Assembly (NCBI GenBank): GCA_017354895.1
Contig: CP071493.1
Location: forward strand, 4,712,001-4,776,000
Reading direction: 5' to 3'
Source: Podospora comata
Lineage: Eukaryota; Ascomycota; Sordariomycetes; Sordariales; Podosporaceae
Length of the DNA stretch: 64,000 nt
In this document: positions 21,339 to 32,309 of the stretch, one piece after another
How the letters are laid out: every line of letters begins with the position of its first letter
How positions within the stretch are numbered: the stretch's first letter is position 1
Translations under genes and position numbers: made by a program
The notes under the pieces: generated by a model
Databases searched by the model: none
The model's input: the letters and a program-made list of their open reading frames with translations, nothing else
Told to the model about the DNA's origin: nothing

Positions 21339-24300
21339 TTATGTGATGGTATACCTCCCACTAGCAGGCGCCCTGCTCTCCGCATCCGCCGCCGCAATCG
21401 TGCCCTCCCTCAACAACCGAGTAAGCTCCGAAAGCGCGTTGCCCACCACCACCTCGGTATCACCCTCAATAAGAATATACAACTTCGCCTCCTGGCCCGG
21501 CCCGGGCTCCTTCCCGGGAGGATAGTAAGTACCCTTTGTAGTGATCGACGTCCCAGTAGCCTCCAAGATTTTGGCCACGTTCGTGCGGTTGGTGACCGCC
21601 CACCTGGCCTTTTGAGGGAAGTCGTTGATCTCCAATGTGGCATGAAAAGCACCCGCATCCGGACCCTTATTGTCAATCGGCTGGCCTGGTCTAAGCTGGC
21701 CAGCTCTCGCCAACCGGGCGTTGATTTCGCTGATGGCCGAGGCAGCCTTATCCAAAGCACCCCCACCCTTGCCCGCGCCAGCACTGCTGCTGCCAGCAAT
21801 GACGCCGCTGCTCTTGATGACACCGTGCTCAAGCCCACCGCTAGTCTTGCCCTCCGCTGCCTCCGTCTTGGAGGCATCCCGAGAAACAATGGCGCTGACA
21901 GCAGCCTGGATGGCTTCCTTCGCCTTGTCCTTCTTGGTCTCTTCGTCCTTGTCATCTCCCTTGTCTTCTTCCTCCTCGCCTTCGGCCTTGTGGGTTTTGC
22001 GCTCGCGAAGACGAGCAGCTTCACGCTCCTTGTCCAGCCTCTCCAAACCTTTGCCACCAAATCCACTGGCGTCTTTGGCTTTGCCAGCCTTGACTTTCTC
22101 TTTCCAGGACTTGCGCATCTCATTGAGCCGTTCCGGGACAGGCTGTCCACTCTGCTCGAGAGCCTTGGCCACACCAGGAGCACAGTTCTCTTGCTCTTCG
22201 GTGATAAAAGTGACAGCTGTACCGGTGTTGCCTGCCCGACCAGTTCGGCCGGCACGGTGGACATAATCTTCCAAATGGTTGGGGACATCGTAGTTGATGA
22301 CCAGCTTCAGCTGCTTCACATCCAGACCGCGGGCCGCAACTGAGGTGGCGATGAGAATGGGGCAGACACCCTTCTTGAAATCAGAGATGGTAGAGTTGCG
22401 ATCTTCCTGATCTTTGCCGCCGTGGATGGACATGCAGCCGTAACCGCGGCGCAGGAGCTCTCGCAACAGATCGTCCGCCTTCTCTTGACGCTCCACAAAG
22501 ATCAGGGCGCGAACGTCATCATCGTCGGCATACAGCTCTCCGAGAAGCTCCAATAGGCGGACAAACTTCTTGGACTCGTCAATGATCTCCACGACCTGAG
22601 TGATCTCGGGCGCCACGACACTGCGTCCTCCCACCGTGATTTCTACCGGGTCCCGAAGAACCTTTTTCGTCAGAGCGTCAATGATGCGAGGCATGGTGGC
22701 TGAAAACAAGATGGTCTGCCTATCCGGCCTGACATTATTGAAAATCTTCATGACCTGCGGCTCAAAGCCCATGTCAAACATGCGATCTGCCTCGTCCAGC
22801 ACCAAATACGTGGCACGCTTCAGGTTGGTTACACGTCCAGAATTGGCGGCCAGGAGATCAATCATACGTCCGGGTGTAGCGACAATGATCTCGGCGCCAC
22901 GCTTGAGCTCGGCGATCTGGTCCTTGATAGCATTGCCACCATAGGCAGCAACTGCACGAAGCTTCAAAACTTTGGTAAACGGCAGCAGGTCGGTGTAAAT
23001 TTGGGTGCACAGTTCTCTTGTGGGTGTCATGATCAGGGCGATTGGGCCATCGTCGCCGCTCACTGGGTCTTGATCCTTGATGTGACGAAGCATTGGGAGC
23101 GCAAACGCCATAGTCTTGCCTGAGCCCGTCTTTGCCACACCGATTACATCTCGGCCAGACATGATGACGGGCAAGGCTTGCATCTGGATTGGTGTAGGCT
23201 TCTCATAGCCGAGGCCTTCGATGGTGTCCAGGATGGGTCGCGTTAGGCCACACTGAGACCACTTTTGCACAGGTCTCGGGATATTCTTGCCAGAGACTTT
23301 GATGCCGTCCAACTCCAATCTAAGCTCGTTTGCTTCTTCCTCTGTCATTTGACTGAGCTCGAGCGGCTCAACCCAAAAGTTCTTCCGGATTTTGTTGAGC
23401 TCAAGCTTGCTATAGTCAACGACGGGAATGTCCTTCTTCTTTTTCTTGGCAGCCATGGCGAGAATAGATGACGGGTCGGCCTTGTCTGCCTCGTAACCGT
23501 AATTGTCATCACTGTAGTACGCCTCAGGCTCAAACGCCTTCTTGCCGTTCGCTTGGTTGCCATTTGGTTTTGACGATATGCCGCTGCTTGGAACTTTCTG
23601 TTCCAGATCAGCCATAAAGGCATCCAGGGGATCAATCTCTTCGTCAACATCCATGGCGTTGTCAGCTGGTGTTGGGTCTTCCTTCTCGGTAGCGGGGATC
23701 TCGGAGTCTACCTCCATAGCCATGCCCTCTTTCTGGATGCGTTCATCGCGCCGTTCTTGGAGGATTCGCTGTGCTTCGGCCATTTCCTCCTCGTTGCGAC
23801 CCAAGACAAGATCCAAGTCATCCTCGACATCGTCATCGGCATCAGCATCGACATATGGTGTAGTGTCGGCATTTTCTAAAGCGAAGTCGGGGAGCTTGAC
23901 AAGTTTGCGCTTGATAATCTCCTCATCGTCCATGTCGAGCTTGCGCTTTGAGGTTGACTTTTGGTTGTCAGCAGCCTTCTGAAATCCGAACGTACTCAGT
24001 GTTCTGTTGGTGGGAAGAAGCCCGCCTTCCTTTTTGGCTACTATGGCCGACCCTCCCTGGCTGCTCAGTTTTACATCACCAAGTTTGACATCGCCCAGCT
24101 TGGTTGGTGAGCTGGCGCGGTTGCCCCTGGCGTTCCTGGCAATGGCCTTGGGGTCGAATTTGCCGACAAAAGCCTGAGTTGACGCCGGAGATGCAGCTGC
24201 AGTGGTGGGGGCAGGGCTGGTGGGAGTGGGCGAGGCCTTCGCAGGGCTGCTGGGGACGGTGCGGCCGGCTCTCTGGTCCATAGCTGCGAGTAGTTTCCTG

Positions 24301-25067
24301 GTGCTCCCGGCTGAAACATCGGCCTCCTTAGCTTCCTTCATGGCGTGCTTCTCCTTCATGGCTTGAAGTTTGCGCAACCGTTCAGCCTTCTTTTCAGCTT
24401 CCGACTGAGCTGGGGTTGGTGTAGACTTAGCTGGCTGTATGGTCGAAATGTTGTCAGTGAAACCTGCGAAAAATGTCGAAAACCAAGGGAACATACCTCG
24501 CTGGGCTTGATTGGTGCAGCACTCTCTGCTGGCTTGGGTTGACCCCGGGGTCGAGTGCCATCCCCCCGGTCTGTTGAGCCATCCCGGCGGGGCCTGCGGT
24601 CGCGGGAGTCATCCCTCCTAGAACGGTAGTCTCTGTCCCCTTCTCTACTATCCCTACCATCCCTGCTGCGAGGTCTTCGATGTTCTGGGGAGCGCACCCT
24701 ATCAGGTCCTCTGTCGCGTGACCGTCTTCTATCACGGTGGCCACCACCCGCACCATCCCGACGTGCACCTCGGTAATAATCGTCATCTCGGCGGTCTAGG
24801 GAGCGGTCTCTCCAGCGATACGAGTCGCGATCTCTATCTCGGTCCCGCTCGCGGTCACGGTATCGGCGCTGGGAAAGGACAGACATGTCAGCACCACACT
24901 TGAACCCTATCTCAGGGGAACCAACTCACATCTGGGCTACGGGAGCGGCGGCGGCGATCACGCGAGCCATCATGGCGGTCGCGGTCGCGTCGATCATCCT
25001 CTTTCCGCTTTCGCGCAGCATGACTTCCTGCAGGAGATGGTGAGCGCGAGTCTCTGGGCCGAGCCAT
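21339..25067 (-). CDS. prp5: Pre-mRNA-processing ATP-dependent RNA helicase Prp5 (DEAD box)
   Basis: Three exons on the minus strand: 24930-25067, 24497-24868, 21339-24434, with phase-0 introns of 61 and 62 nt; 1201 aa. The first 150 residues are an Arg/Asp/Ser-rich tail with runs of RD and RDR like metazoan Prp5/DDX46. The helicase core follows: Q-motif region [14 protein letters not shown], motif I AKTGSGKT (604-611), motif Ia PTRELC, motif II DEAD (717-720), SAT, and motif [13 protein letters not shown] charged Lys/Glu-rich tail and a C-terminal KH-like region complete the protein. Known role: remodels U2 snRNP and proofreads branch-site pairing when the prespliceosome forms. Transcribed divergently from the mitochondrial HMG gene. 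Confidence 0.94.
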
Positions 25068-25900
25068 TCTGTGTGGTTTGACGGTGGCTCAGCAATTGTC
25101 TGTGGCGGTAAAGTACTTTTATGGAAGCAGTTAACTTCAAGTTAGTGTGCCGAATCGATGTCTTCGATCTTCATGCCGATGTGGACGTGGTAGCGCTGGA
25201 TATGATGTCTACAAACTCCCGAGTGTGAGGACGGAGGAGAGTTTCGAAGTCGCAGAACATCAAGTCACTGCAATGTGGACCGTGCTGGAGAAGTTTGAAG
25301 GTGGGACTTTGGAACACTGCACCGTGTTGTTTAACAGCTTTCAGTGACTTTCCACTGTGAGGTCTGGGCTTGCTCCTTTAGGGCATATCACAGTGCGGGT
25401 GAGCACGGTGGAGGTCAACATGACGTATAGACTGTGGTTCTGAGAAAGCTCAAAGCCAAAGACTCAACATGATGTTGAAAAACTCAAACAATCTAAATAA
25501 TATTCATAGAGCTGAAATATCAGTCATATATCATACGCTTCTTTCAACCAATCTCAAGCAATGACAGTCGTTTTGTGTATGCATGTACAAGAGGGCATCT
25601 CCAACAAATAAGAATCTCGGCAAATAGTCCGTGCGAATCCTGTCCCACCTTCTTGAGACTTGGGGTTGCAGGTAAACAGCACCATGTTCTTGCTTGCAGC
25701 TTGGGAGCACGGACCGCATCTTGGAAGCTTGGTAGCTAGGGGAAGAAGAAGCCGGCCAACCACCTCCCAGCATAAAATCGCAATCTCCCCAGCAGCGTCA
25801 CTGCAACAGCTGCTTGTTGCGAACCCCTCTCACTCCAACAACACCCGCCACCACCACACTACCTCCAATTGTAGCCTCAATTCCCACCGCCGCTGTCGCC
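25068..25900. promoter_or_regulatory. Divergent upstream region, prp5 / mitochondrial HMG protein
   Basis: 833 bp between start codons. The interval has no supported frame. Confidence 0.4.
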
Positions 25901-26906
25901 ATGCTCTCCTCCACTGGGCTCGCGGCTGCCCGCCGGGTCCGCGTCATCGGCATGCGCTCAGTTTTCTCGAGCATTGCCTGTATCTCGACCCGCAGCGCAG
26001 CCTGCCCCAAGGTCCCCACGAGCGTTTGCATTGCCGCCGTTTTCAATCGAGGATTTGCCGCCGCTGCCTCCCGCTCAGCTACCAAGACAGCCACAGCCAC
26101 AGCCACCAGGAAGACTACTACTACCAAGAAGCCGGCCGCTAAGAAGACCACTGCTGCGAGGCAGAAGAAGAAGGCTGCATCGACGAAGAAACCCACAGCC
26201 GAGAAGGCTGCCCCCAAGAAGAAGGCTGTCCCCAAGAAGACAGGGCGCCCTAAGAAGACTGTCAAGGAAGTCCCAGAAAATGTGAAGCTTTTCCGGAAGG
26301 TCAAGGAGCTGAAAGCCAAGGCTCTTCTCAACGAGCAGCCACGCGGACTCCCAGCAAGGTCGTGGTTGGTTTTCGTGCAGAAAAACGGTGGTGTACCAAA
26401 AGGTCAGACCGCTACGGAGTTCATGTCGGCTATGAAGAAGCAGTTTGCGGCTCTCTCGTCTGTGGAGAAGCAGGCTCTTCAGGACGAAGCTCGTGCAAAC
26501 AAGGTGAGGAACGATGCGGCTCTGATCAACTGGATCACGGCGTATCCAGTTGAGACCATCGAGGCTGCAAACTTGGCTCGAAGCCATCTCAAGAGGCTCG
26601 GCAAAACAGCCAAGCTCTCCCTTCCTGACCCCCGCAGACCCAAGGGTCTTCTAAGTCCCTACATCATCTTCACGACTCAGCGAATGAAGTCTGGGGACCT
26701 TGACAACATTCCCCCCACGGCTAGAGTGGCTGCCATTGGCAGTGAGTGGAGGGCGTTGAGTGAGACTGAACGCCAGGTACGTGCCCAGCAGCTATACGAC
26801 TTTTTCAATGTTTACTAACGAGGCTCGCCAGCCTTTCTACGAAGCCGCTGAGAAGGACAAGGAGCGTTACAAGGTTGAGAGGGCGTCTCTTTCTCCTTCC
26901 CCTTAA
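25901..26906 (+). CDS. mthmg1: Mitochondrial HMG-box DNA-binding protein (Abf2/TFAM-like)
   Basis: Exons 25901-26776 and 26832-26906, phase-0 intron of 55 nt with a CTAAC branch; 316 aa. The N-terminus (MLSSTGLAAARRVRVIGMRS, then basic and Ser-rich) is a probable mitochondrial presequence. Residues from about 60 to 125 are an Ala/Lys/Thr-rich histone H1-like stretch with repeated KK and AKK. Two HMG-like boxes follow: one around ARSWLVFVQKNGG...FAALSSVEKQALQDEA, and one starting RPKGLLSPYIIFTTQRM and running across the splice into PFYEAAEKDKERYK. The layout resembles the mitochondrial HMG protein described in Podospora, which maintains mtDNA. A nuclear HMG protein is the alternative; the presequence argues against it. 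Confidence 0.8.
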
Positions 26907-27680
26907 ACGAACAGAGGAGAGAGTTTTGAGCCCTCCATCACACCGGCGCCATAGCCTAGCCAGCCATATTGGTGGCTTGAGCTTTGTGAAACAAAGTAAA
27001 AATGCGAAAAAGAAGTGACAACCTTGTGGCTTCTATCCCCCAATCAACATGCAACTACAGTCAGTATGTCTACGACGATAGCTGGCGTTGGGTGTAGTTG
27101 GCGGCTGAAAAGGAGGCAGGAGGCCGGGAATATTAGAGACAGATGGGTAGCTCAATGTTGCTAGGGGTGGAGGCAATATTTGGTTCTTTCTTGGCTCGCT
27201 GTTCAGTTTTCCATGGGGTTTTCCTTCCAAAAGTCGGGTATGTTCGGTCTGCTTTGATAGTGAGGAGCAGATAGTGTAACTTGTATCAGGAACTGTACAT
27301 TTTCTTGTGTGCGGTCTCACCAAAAAAAAAAAACGGATATCAAAATTAGTGTTATGTTGATGGGGGTTTCGTTAGCCCCTTGGTGTACATAGATCAGGTC
27401 ATAACCATGTTTTATGTGTAAGATTTGTGCAACATTTGTGTATTGATATAGAGTCTCAAAATGCCCAATGCCATATTTATGCCCAGCACCATGTAATGAT
27501 AGAATCCAGGGGGATCTTTCCCAACAATGATAGTCCTACGATAACCAGCCAGCGATGCCATATAGCCCGAATCCAGTTCTCCCCCCCTTATCATGAGACA
27601 AAATTCCCTAATCCAACACAACCTTATTCCTTCTTCCTTGCCTCCACCTTTCCGGTCCCCTTCTCACATTTCCACGCCGG
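26907..27680. other. Convergent 3' interval
   Basis: 774 bp between the HMG gene and an unknown gene. AT-rich in parts, with a 12-A run near 27321. No supported gene. Confidence 0.4.
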
Positions 27681-29717
27681 TTATCGAGGTGCCATCACCA
27701 CTACCGCCTCCCCGTCCCCTCCAAACCACTTCATCCCCATATCTTTCACTTGTCTTCTGCTGGCTACATAGAGAAGGAGGTGCATGTGTCCAACCACGCA
27801 CCCCCAACACCTGAGCCTCAGCCACCTAAAATCTTGATCTCGAGAGCAGCTTGTGCCCCAACCCGCGATCCCCTTCTCAATGTAGTCAGTCAGAAACATC
27901 CAAGCCGACAACTTCAGGTCTGCTGGCCACGAGGCGGTCTCTACCAGCCAGTATCCTCGCTCAAAGGGGCGCAACTCCCTAGTTTGCGATTGTGGCCTAA
28001 ACCGAACAGAAAGATCCAGCTCCGTAGCTAGTTTTGCCAACACCGGACTGATAACGTCCTCAGGTCTGAGATCTGTCTGCGCTGCTGGGGGTGCAGGGGC
28101 GTATATCTGTAGCTTGGACTTGTAATAAGCAGTCGGCTTATTCGAGATGAGTTGGACGAGTGGTTGGCGACGAGGACCAATGTCGCTGGTGCTTCTGATT
28201 AGAGGCTGGCCAGGCTGAGGGTCGGCGGCTGTCCGTCTGCGTTTTGCGATGGGCTCTGAGTCTGCCCGAGCGAGGGCCGGCGGTTCTTGGGAACAAGGGA
28301 CTGATGTTTGGCTAGGGTTCGAAGAGTACAGTACCGTCTCCTCAATGATATCGCTCGTGGACAGCTGTGATGGTTGTGGGGGCGGGCGCTTTTGAACACA
28401 GATGTCTGGAGACTGGGGGATAATTTTATTTGCAGGATCGGAAGGTGACGGCAGATGGAGCTCCCTGTTGAGTGAGCTGTGCGGTCGTGCTCGGAGTTGC
28501 CTGTTGTTGATTAGATCTCGGGTTGAGCCCGGATAAGAGCTTGACTGTGGAGGAATTGAGGGGATTCTTAGTCGAGGTAGGCTTGGTTCCGGCACGCTGC
28601 TTGGCTGAAGTGAACCTGTCTCTGGTGCTCCGGGCGCTTGACGAATGTTAGGTCGGCGAGGGCTCCTTCGAGGCTGCGAGCACAGGTGGCTTCCAGATTC
28701 AGATGCCGTGGCCAGCCTTTGGGATCTCCGACGAGCAAGAGGTGATGAGTCTACGTGCTGGCTATCTAGTGATGATGTGAAGAAGTCCAAAGCCCTTGAT
28801 GGTGTGCAAAAAATCTCAAACGGTGGGTGGTTGTTCGGCATCGAGTCTGGGATCTCGCTGGGCGGTGCTTGCCATGACGACTGTGTCTCGCTGATACCAT
28901 GTTCTGTTACTGGAACAGCTCGTAGCCCAGGAGAGTCGAAATTATGCTCAGCGCTCTGAAAAGACAGGATTGGCGATTCAATCCCACGGTTCAGTTGTGA
29001 GGATGGCGGCGCTTGATGAATTCCATATCCAACAAATTCTCTCCGGCTTAACTGTGAGTCTCCTTCCACCTCGCCCCGGACACGGGGCTGGACTTCTGTG
29101 ACATTCGAAGGTTCAAAGTCAAGATATGCCCTCGCCAACGCTCGGTGTCTCACATCGTCGGCGGCTCTGGCAGATGCAGCGATGTGCACCAGGATTTCGG
29201 TCTCAGGCCTCACCATGTGACCCTCCTTCATTCTCCGTCGCGATGTCCCTAATAGTAGATCGAGGAGTACGAATTGCTCATCAAAGGGGTGATAACGAGC
29301 AAAGTAGGTATCAAGTCTATATTGAAGGTGAACTGTTGATGAAAGGCGCGGTCGAGGATGATGAAAGCCAAAGACCGCAAGTCGCAAAGAAATGAGCATA
29401 TATAAGAATGAAAGTATGGAAACCAAAAAGAGGAAGAAATTAAGATCAAAAAACCAACAAAGGCTGCCTTGCTCCCCGAGTTGCTTCCATCCTCCTTGTG
29501 ATACCGACAAGTGAATGAGACGGAGCGCGTGTGTGAATTGCTGCAGAAGAGACGCGGGGTGCTCCACCTGCCTGATACGGCAACTAGGCACGTACCGTCC
29601 CACTGGGACTAGCTTGCCTGCCCCGGTAACCGCAACGGTGCCGCCGCGCGCGCAAGCCGCCAGCTCATCAAACGCGGTGAGGCAGGGCTGAGAAACAGCT
29701 GACGGGTAATTAAACAT
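27681..29717 (-). CDS. Fungal protein of unknown function; 5' exon structure uncertain
   Basis: A frame open from 29717 to 27681 (minus, up to 678 codons). Two parts look like real protein. One, near 29310-29100, reads RLDTYFARYHPFDEQFVLLDLL; the other is a C-terminal domain (FERGYWLVETASWPADLKL through GIAGWGTSCS to YVASRRQVKDMGMKWFGG) of a kind seen in other ascomycete hypothetical proteins. Between them lies a long disordered Ser/Pro/Gln-rich region with a basic KRRRT patch, suggesting a nuclear protein. Sequence around 29250-29440 is T-rich and intron-like on the coding strand, so the N-terminus is probably spliced. One alternative starts at the ATG at 29490 and joins GTTGGT to an ATAG acceptor before LDTYFARY. 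No function is assigned. Confidence 0.55.
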   Translation of the reverse strand: MFNYPSAVSQPCLTAFDELAACARGGTVAVTGAGKLVPVGRYVPSCRIRQVEHPASLLQQFTHALRLIHLSVSQGGWKQLGEQGSLCWFFDLNFFLFLVSILSFLYMLISLRLAVFGFHHPRPRLSSTVHLQYRLDTYFARYHPFDEQFVLLDLLLGTSRRRMKEGHMVRPETEILVHIAASARAADDVRHRALARAYLDFEPSNVTEVQPRVRGEVEGDSQLSRREFVGYGIHQAPPSSQLNRGIESPILSFQSAEHNFDSPGLRAVPVTEHGISETQSSWQAPPSEIPDSMPNNHPPFEIFCTPSRALDFFTSSLDSQHVDSSPLARRRSQRLATASESGSHLCSQPRRSPRRPNIRQAPGAPETGSLQPSSVPEPSLPRLRIPSIPPQSSSYPGSTRDLINNRQLRARPHSSLNRELHLPSPSDPANKIIPQSPDICVQKRPPPQPSQLSTSDIIEETVLYSSNPSQTSVPCSQEPPALARADSEPIAKRRRTAADPQPGQPLIRSTSDIGPRRQPLVQLISNKPTAYYKSKLQIYAPAPPAAQTDLRPEDVISPVLAKLATELDLSVRFRPQSQTRELRPFERGYWLVETASWPADLKLSAWMFLTDYIEKGIAGWGTSCSRDQDFRWLRLRCWGCVVGHMHLLLYVASRRQVKDMGMKWFGGDGEAVVVMAPR

Positions 29718-29890
29718 TTTTTGCCCCTATATTCCGCCTAAACTTGGGGGAGCTGTCCAGTGGAAAGGAGATGCCAAGATAGCTTCGGAACCACAAGAAG
29801 AACAACACATCCCCAGCAATTGTCCATCGTCAATACCTCCCATCAAGCCCAAACCAACCGAATCCCTCCCCCGCAAGCACAACCCTCACA
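29718..29890. promoter_or_regulatory. Compact divergent promoter, unknown gene / erg26
   Basis: Only 173 bp separates the two start codons if the unknown gene starts at 29717, or about 400 bp if it starts at 29490. Confidence 0.4.
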
Positions 29891-31073
29891 ATGACGTCCG
29901 AAAAGAAGCCATCCCTCGGCTCTGCCATGGTAATCGGCGGCTGCGGCTTCCTCGGCCACCACGTCGTCCGCCTCCTCCTGCGCGACTACACCACCACCTC
30001 CATCTCGGTCATCGACCTCCGGTGCACGCGCAACCGCCGCCCCGAATCCGACGGCGTCAAGTACTACGAAGCCGACATAACCGACGCCGACAAGCTCATC
30101 TCCGTCTTCTCAGAAGCCCGTCCCGACGTGGTCATCCACACTGCCTCCCCCCCAGCCCAATCCAACGACAGCGTCTCCCACGCTCTCTTCAAAAAGGTCA
30201 ACGTCGATGGCACCGCCGCTGTCATCAAGGCCTGCCAAACCACCGGCGTCAAGGCCCTGGTGTACACGTCCTCCGCCTCGGTCATGTCAGACAACAAGTC
30301 CGACTTGATCAACGCAGATGAAAGATGGCCCACCGTCCGCGGTGAGAACCAGACAGAGTACTACTCCGAGACCAAGGTTTGTTTTCCTCTTTCCTCCAAA
30401 CCTCCCATCATCTTGCTAACACGTCCCCCTCCAGGCCGCAGCAGAAGAGCTCGTCCTCCTTGCCAACCGCGCCTCCCCCGCCCCCTCCCTCCTCACCTGC
30501 GCCATCCGCCCCTCAGGCATCATGGGCGAAGGCGACACAATGGTCCTCTATCACATGATCAACATCTACCGCCAAGGCCGCACCGGCGTCCAAGTCGGCG
30601 ACAACAACAACCTCTTCGACTTCACCTACGTCGAAAACGTCGCCCACGGCCACCTCCTCGCCGCCCGCGCCCTCCTCCTCACTTCCTCCTCCTCCACCGT
30701 CCCCCTCGACCACGAGCGCGTCGATGGCGAAGCCTTCCTCGTCACTAACGACTCCCCGGTCTACTTTTGGGACTTTTGCCGGGCCATCTGGGCCGCCGCG
30801 GGATCGCCCATGGGGACGGACCACGTGAGGGTTCTGCCGAGGGGTGTGGGAATGGTGTTGGGCTTCTTGAGCGAGTGCTTTTTTGCCATGATTGGGAAGC
30901 CGCCTACGTTTAACAGGCAGAGGATTGTGTATAGCTGCATGACGAGATATTACGACATTAGCAAGGCGAAGAAGAGGTTGGGGTACAGGCCGTTGGTGAG
31001 CTTGGATGAGGGGGTGAGGAGGAGTGTCAAGTGGACGTTGGAGCAGGAGAAGGTGAATGCTGAGAAGAAGTAA
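29891..31073 (+). CDS. erg26: Sterol-4-alpha-carboxylate 3-dehydrogenase, decarboxylating (Erg26-like)
   Basis: Exons 29891-30376 and 30435-31073, phase-0 intron of 58 nt; 374 aa. It is a short-chain dehydrogenase of the 3-beta-HSD family: NAD-binding motif GGCGFLG (G16, G19, G22), an acidic residue after the second strand (VIDLR), catalytic YSETK (Y158, K162) and FDFTYVENVAHGHLLAA, which is typical of Erg26. Known role: removes the C4 carboxyl group and oxidises the C3 hydroxyl during ergosterol synthesis at the ER. A related 3-beta-HSD dehydrogenase is the main alternative. Base skew changes abruptly: the coding strand is C-rich to about 30780 and G-rich after that. Converges on lrg1. Confidence 0.86.
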
Positions 31074-31658
31074 ACAGCGCGGGAATTTTGGGTTTGGATG
31101 GTGTGAGATGTAGGTTGGAAGAGATACCAATGGGGCATTTTTGTTTGGGAAGGGGAGAAGAGATATATGAAACGTATATAATATATAATTAACGACTGAC
31201 GGGCGGCCGAGAGGGGTTGCATGGATGGGAAAAATGATGGGTGGTGGTGGTGGTGGAAAAGGGAGGATGCATATGATCAATATAAGCGCACTAAATATTT
31301 CGTTTAACCTTGTGGATAAAAGGGGCCAGGGTCCTGATTTCTGGTCAAGTCGTGCTTGTTGGATTGGTGATGTAGAGCACTGTGCCGTGAACGACACACC
31401 CACTTGGTGGGAGTAAGACAGCCACACTTCATGATTTTAGCAAGTGGAATGGCCCCCATCAGAACAAACCCCTTCCCATTTTCCCTGCCACCTCAGATCA
31501 TCTACCCAACATACAACAACTCAGCCACAGAAAGCAAAGCTCACCATCACACAAACACCACACCACCTACCAGGTATCAAGAAACACATCACATCAAAAG
31601 TTCGAAACGGCGCTCACAAATAGCTTGCTTTGTTTGTTTGTTCTTCCCCCCACCCTCA

Positions 31659-31728
<70 letters not shown>

Positions 31729-32309
31729 CTTCCCCTGGCACACACACAGTCACATACAAATAGTCACCACCGCCCAAGATTTCAGTGTTTTCACTCCCAC
31801 TCTCCCAATCCATTCCAAGTCAAACCCATGCATCAATTCTGTCTTTCTTTCACACAACACTCTAAATAAATAAAAACCCCTTTCCCTTCCTTCCCTATGT
31901 CCCTTCTCTGCTTCCTTTGCTTTTTTGGAATCGAAACACCCGACAATTCAAGAAATATCAGACATAAAAGAGTAAAAAAGGAACAAGAGTGGCATGCTCC
32001 CCCTTTGTTTGTCCACCGTGTGCCAAGTAACAACAAGCGCTCTTCCCCAGAGAAAGATTGAACTTGAACCCCCTTCCACCTCCATCCTTACTCCCAACAA
32101 ACAAACAAACAAATGGAAACCCACTGCAAAAAAAGAAAGGGGAAGAAAACGCCTGCAGCTATGCTTGCAATATCTTCAAACCAGTAGTGACCACAACAAC
32201 TCTCCTTTTCGACTTTTTGTTTCTGTACCCAGAGGGGAGGTAGGTATCATAACTCCGGTCTCATATACCCAGAGGGCGGAGAAGGAGGCAACTGTTCCGC
32301 CACTGCTTC
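31074..32309. other. Convergent 3' interval, erg26 / lrg1
   Basis: 1.2 kb with a perfect CT tract (31664-31725), a CAAA-type repeat near 32097 and otherwise low-complexity A/C-rich DNA. The frames crossing the CT tract are repeat artefacts. Confidence 0.5.
31664..31725. repeat. (CT)31 microsatellite
   Basis: 62 bp of uninterrupted CT, the longest perfect simple repeat in the window, flanked on the left by C-runs. Confidence 0.95.

Noticed and set aside
21612-22343. 243-codon plus-strand frame opposite prp5
   Set aside because: Shadow of the prp5 helicase C-terminal region; no independent motif or start context.
31404-31869. Frames rich in Ser-Leu repeats across the CT tract
   Set aside because: Produced by translating the (CT)n microsatellite.
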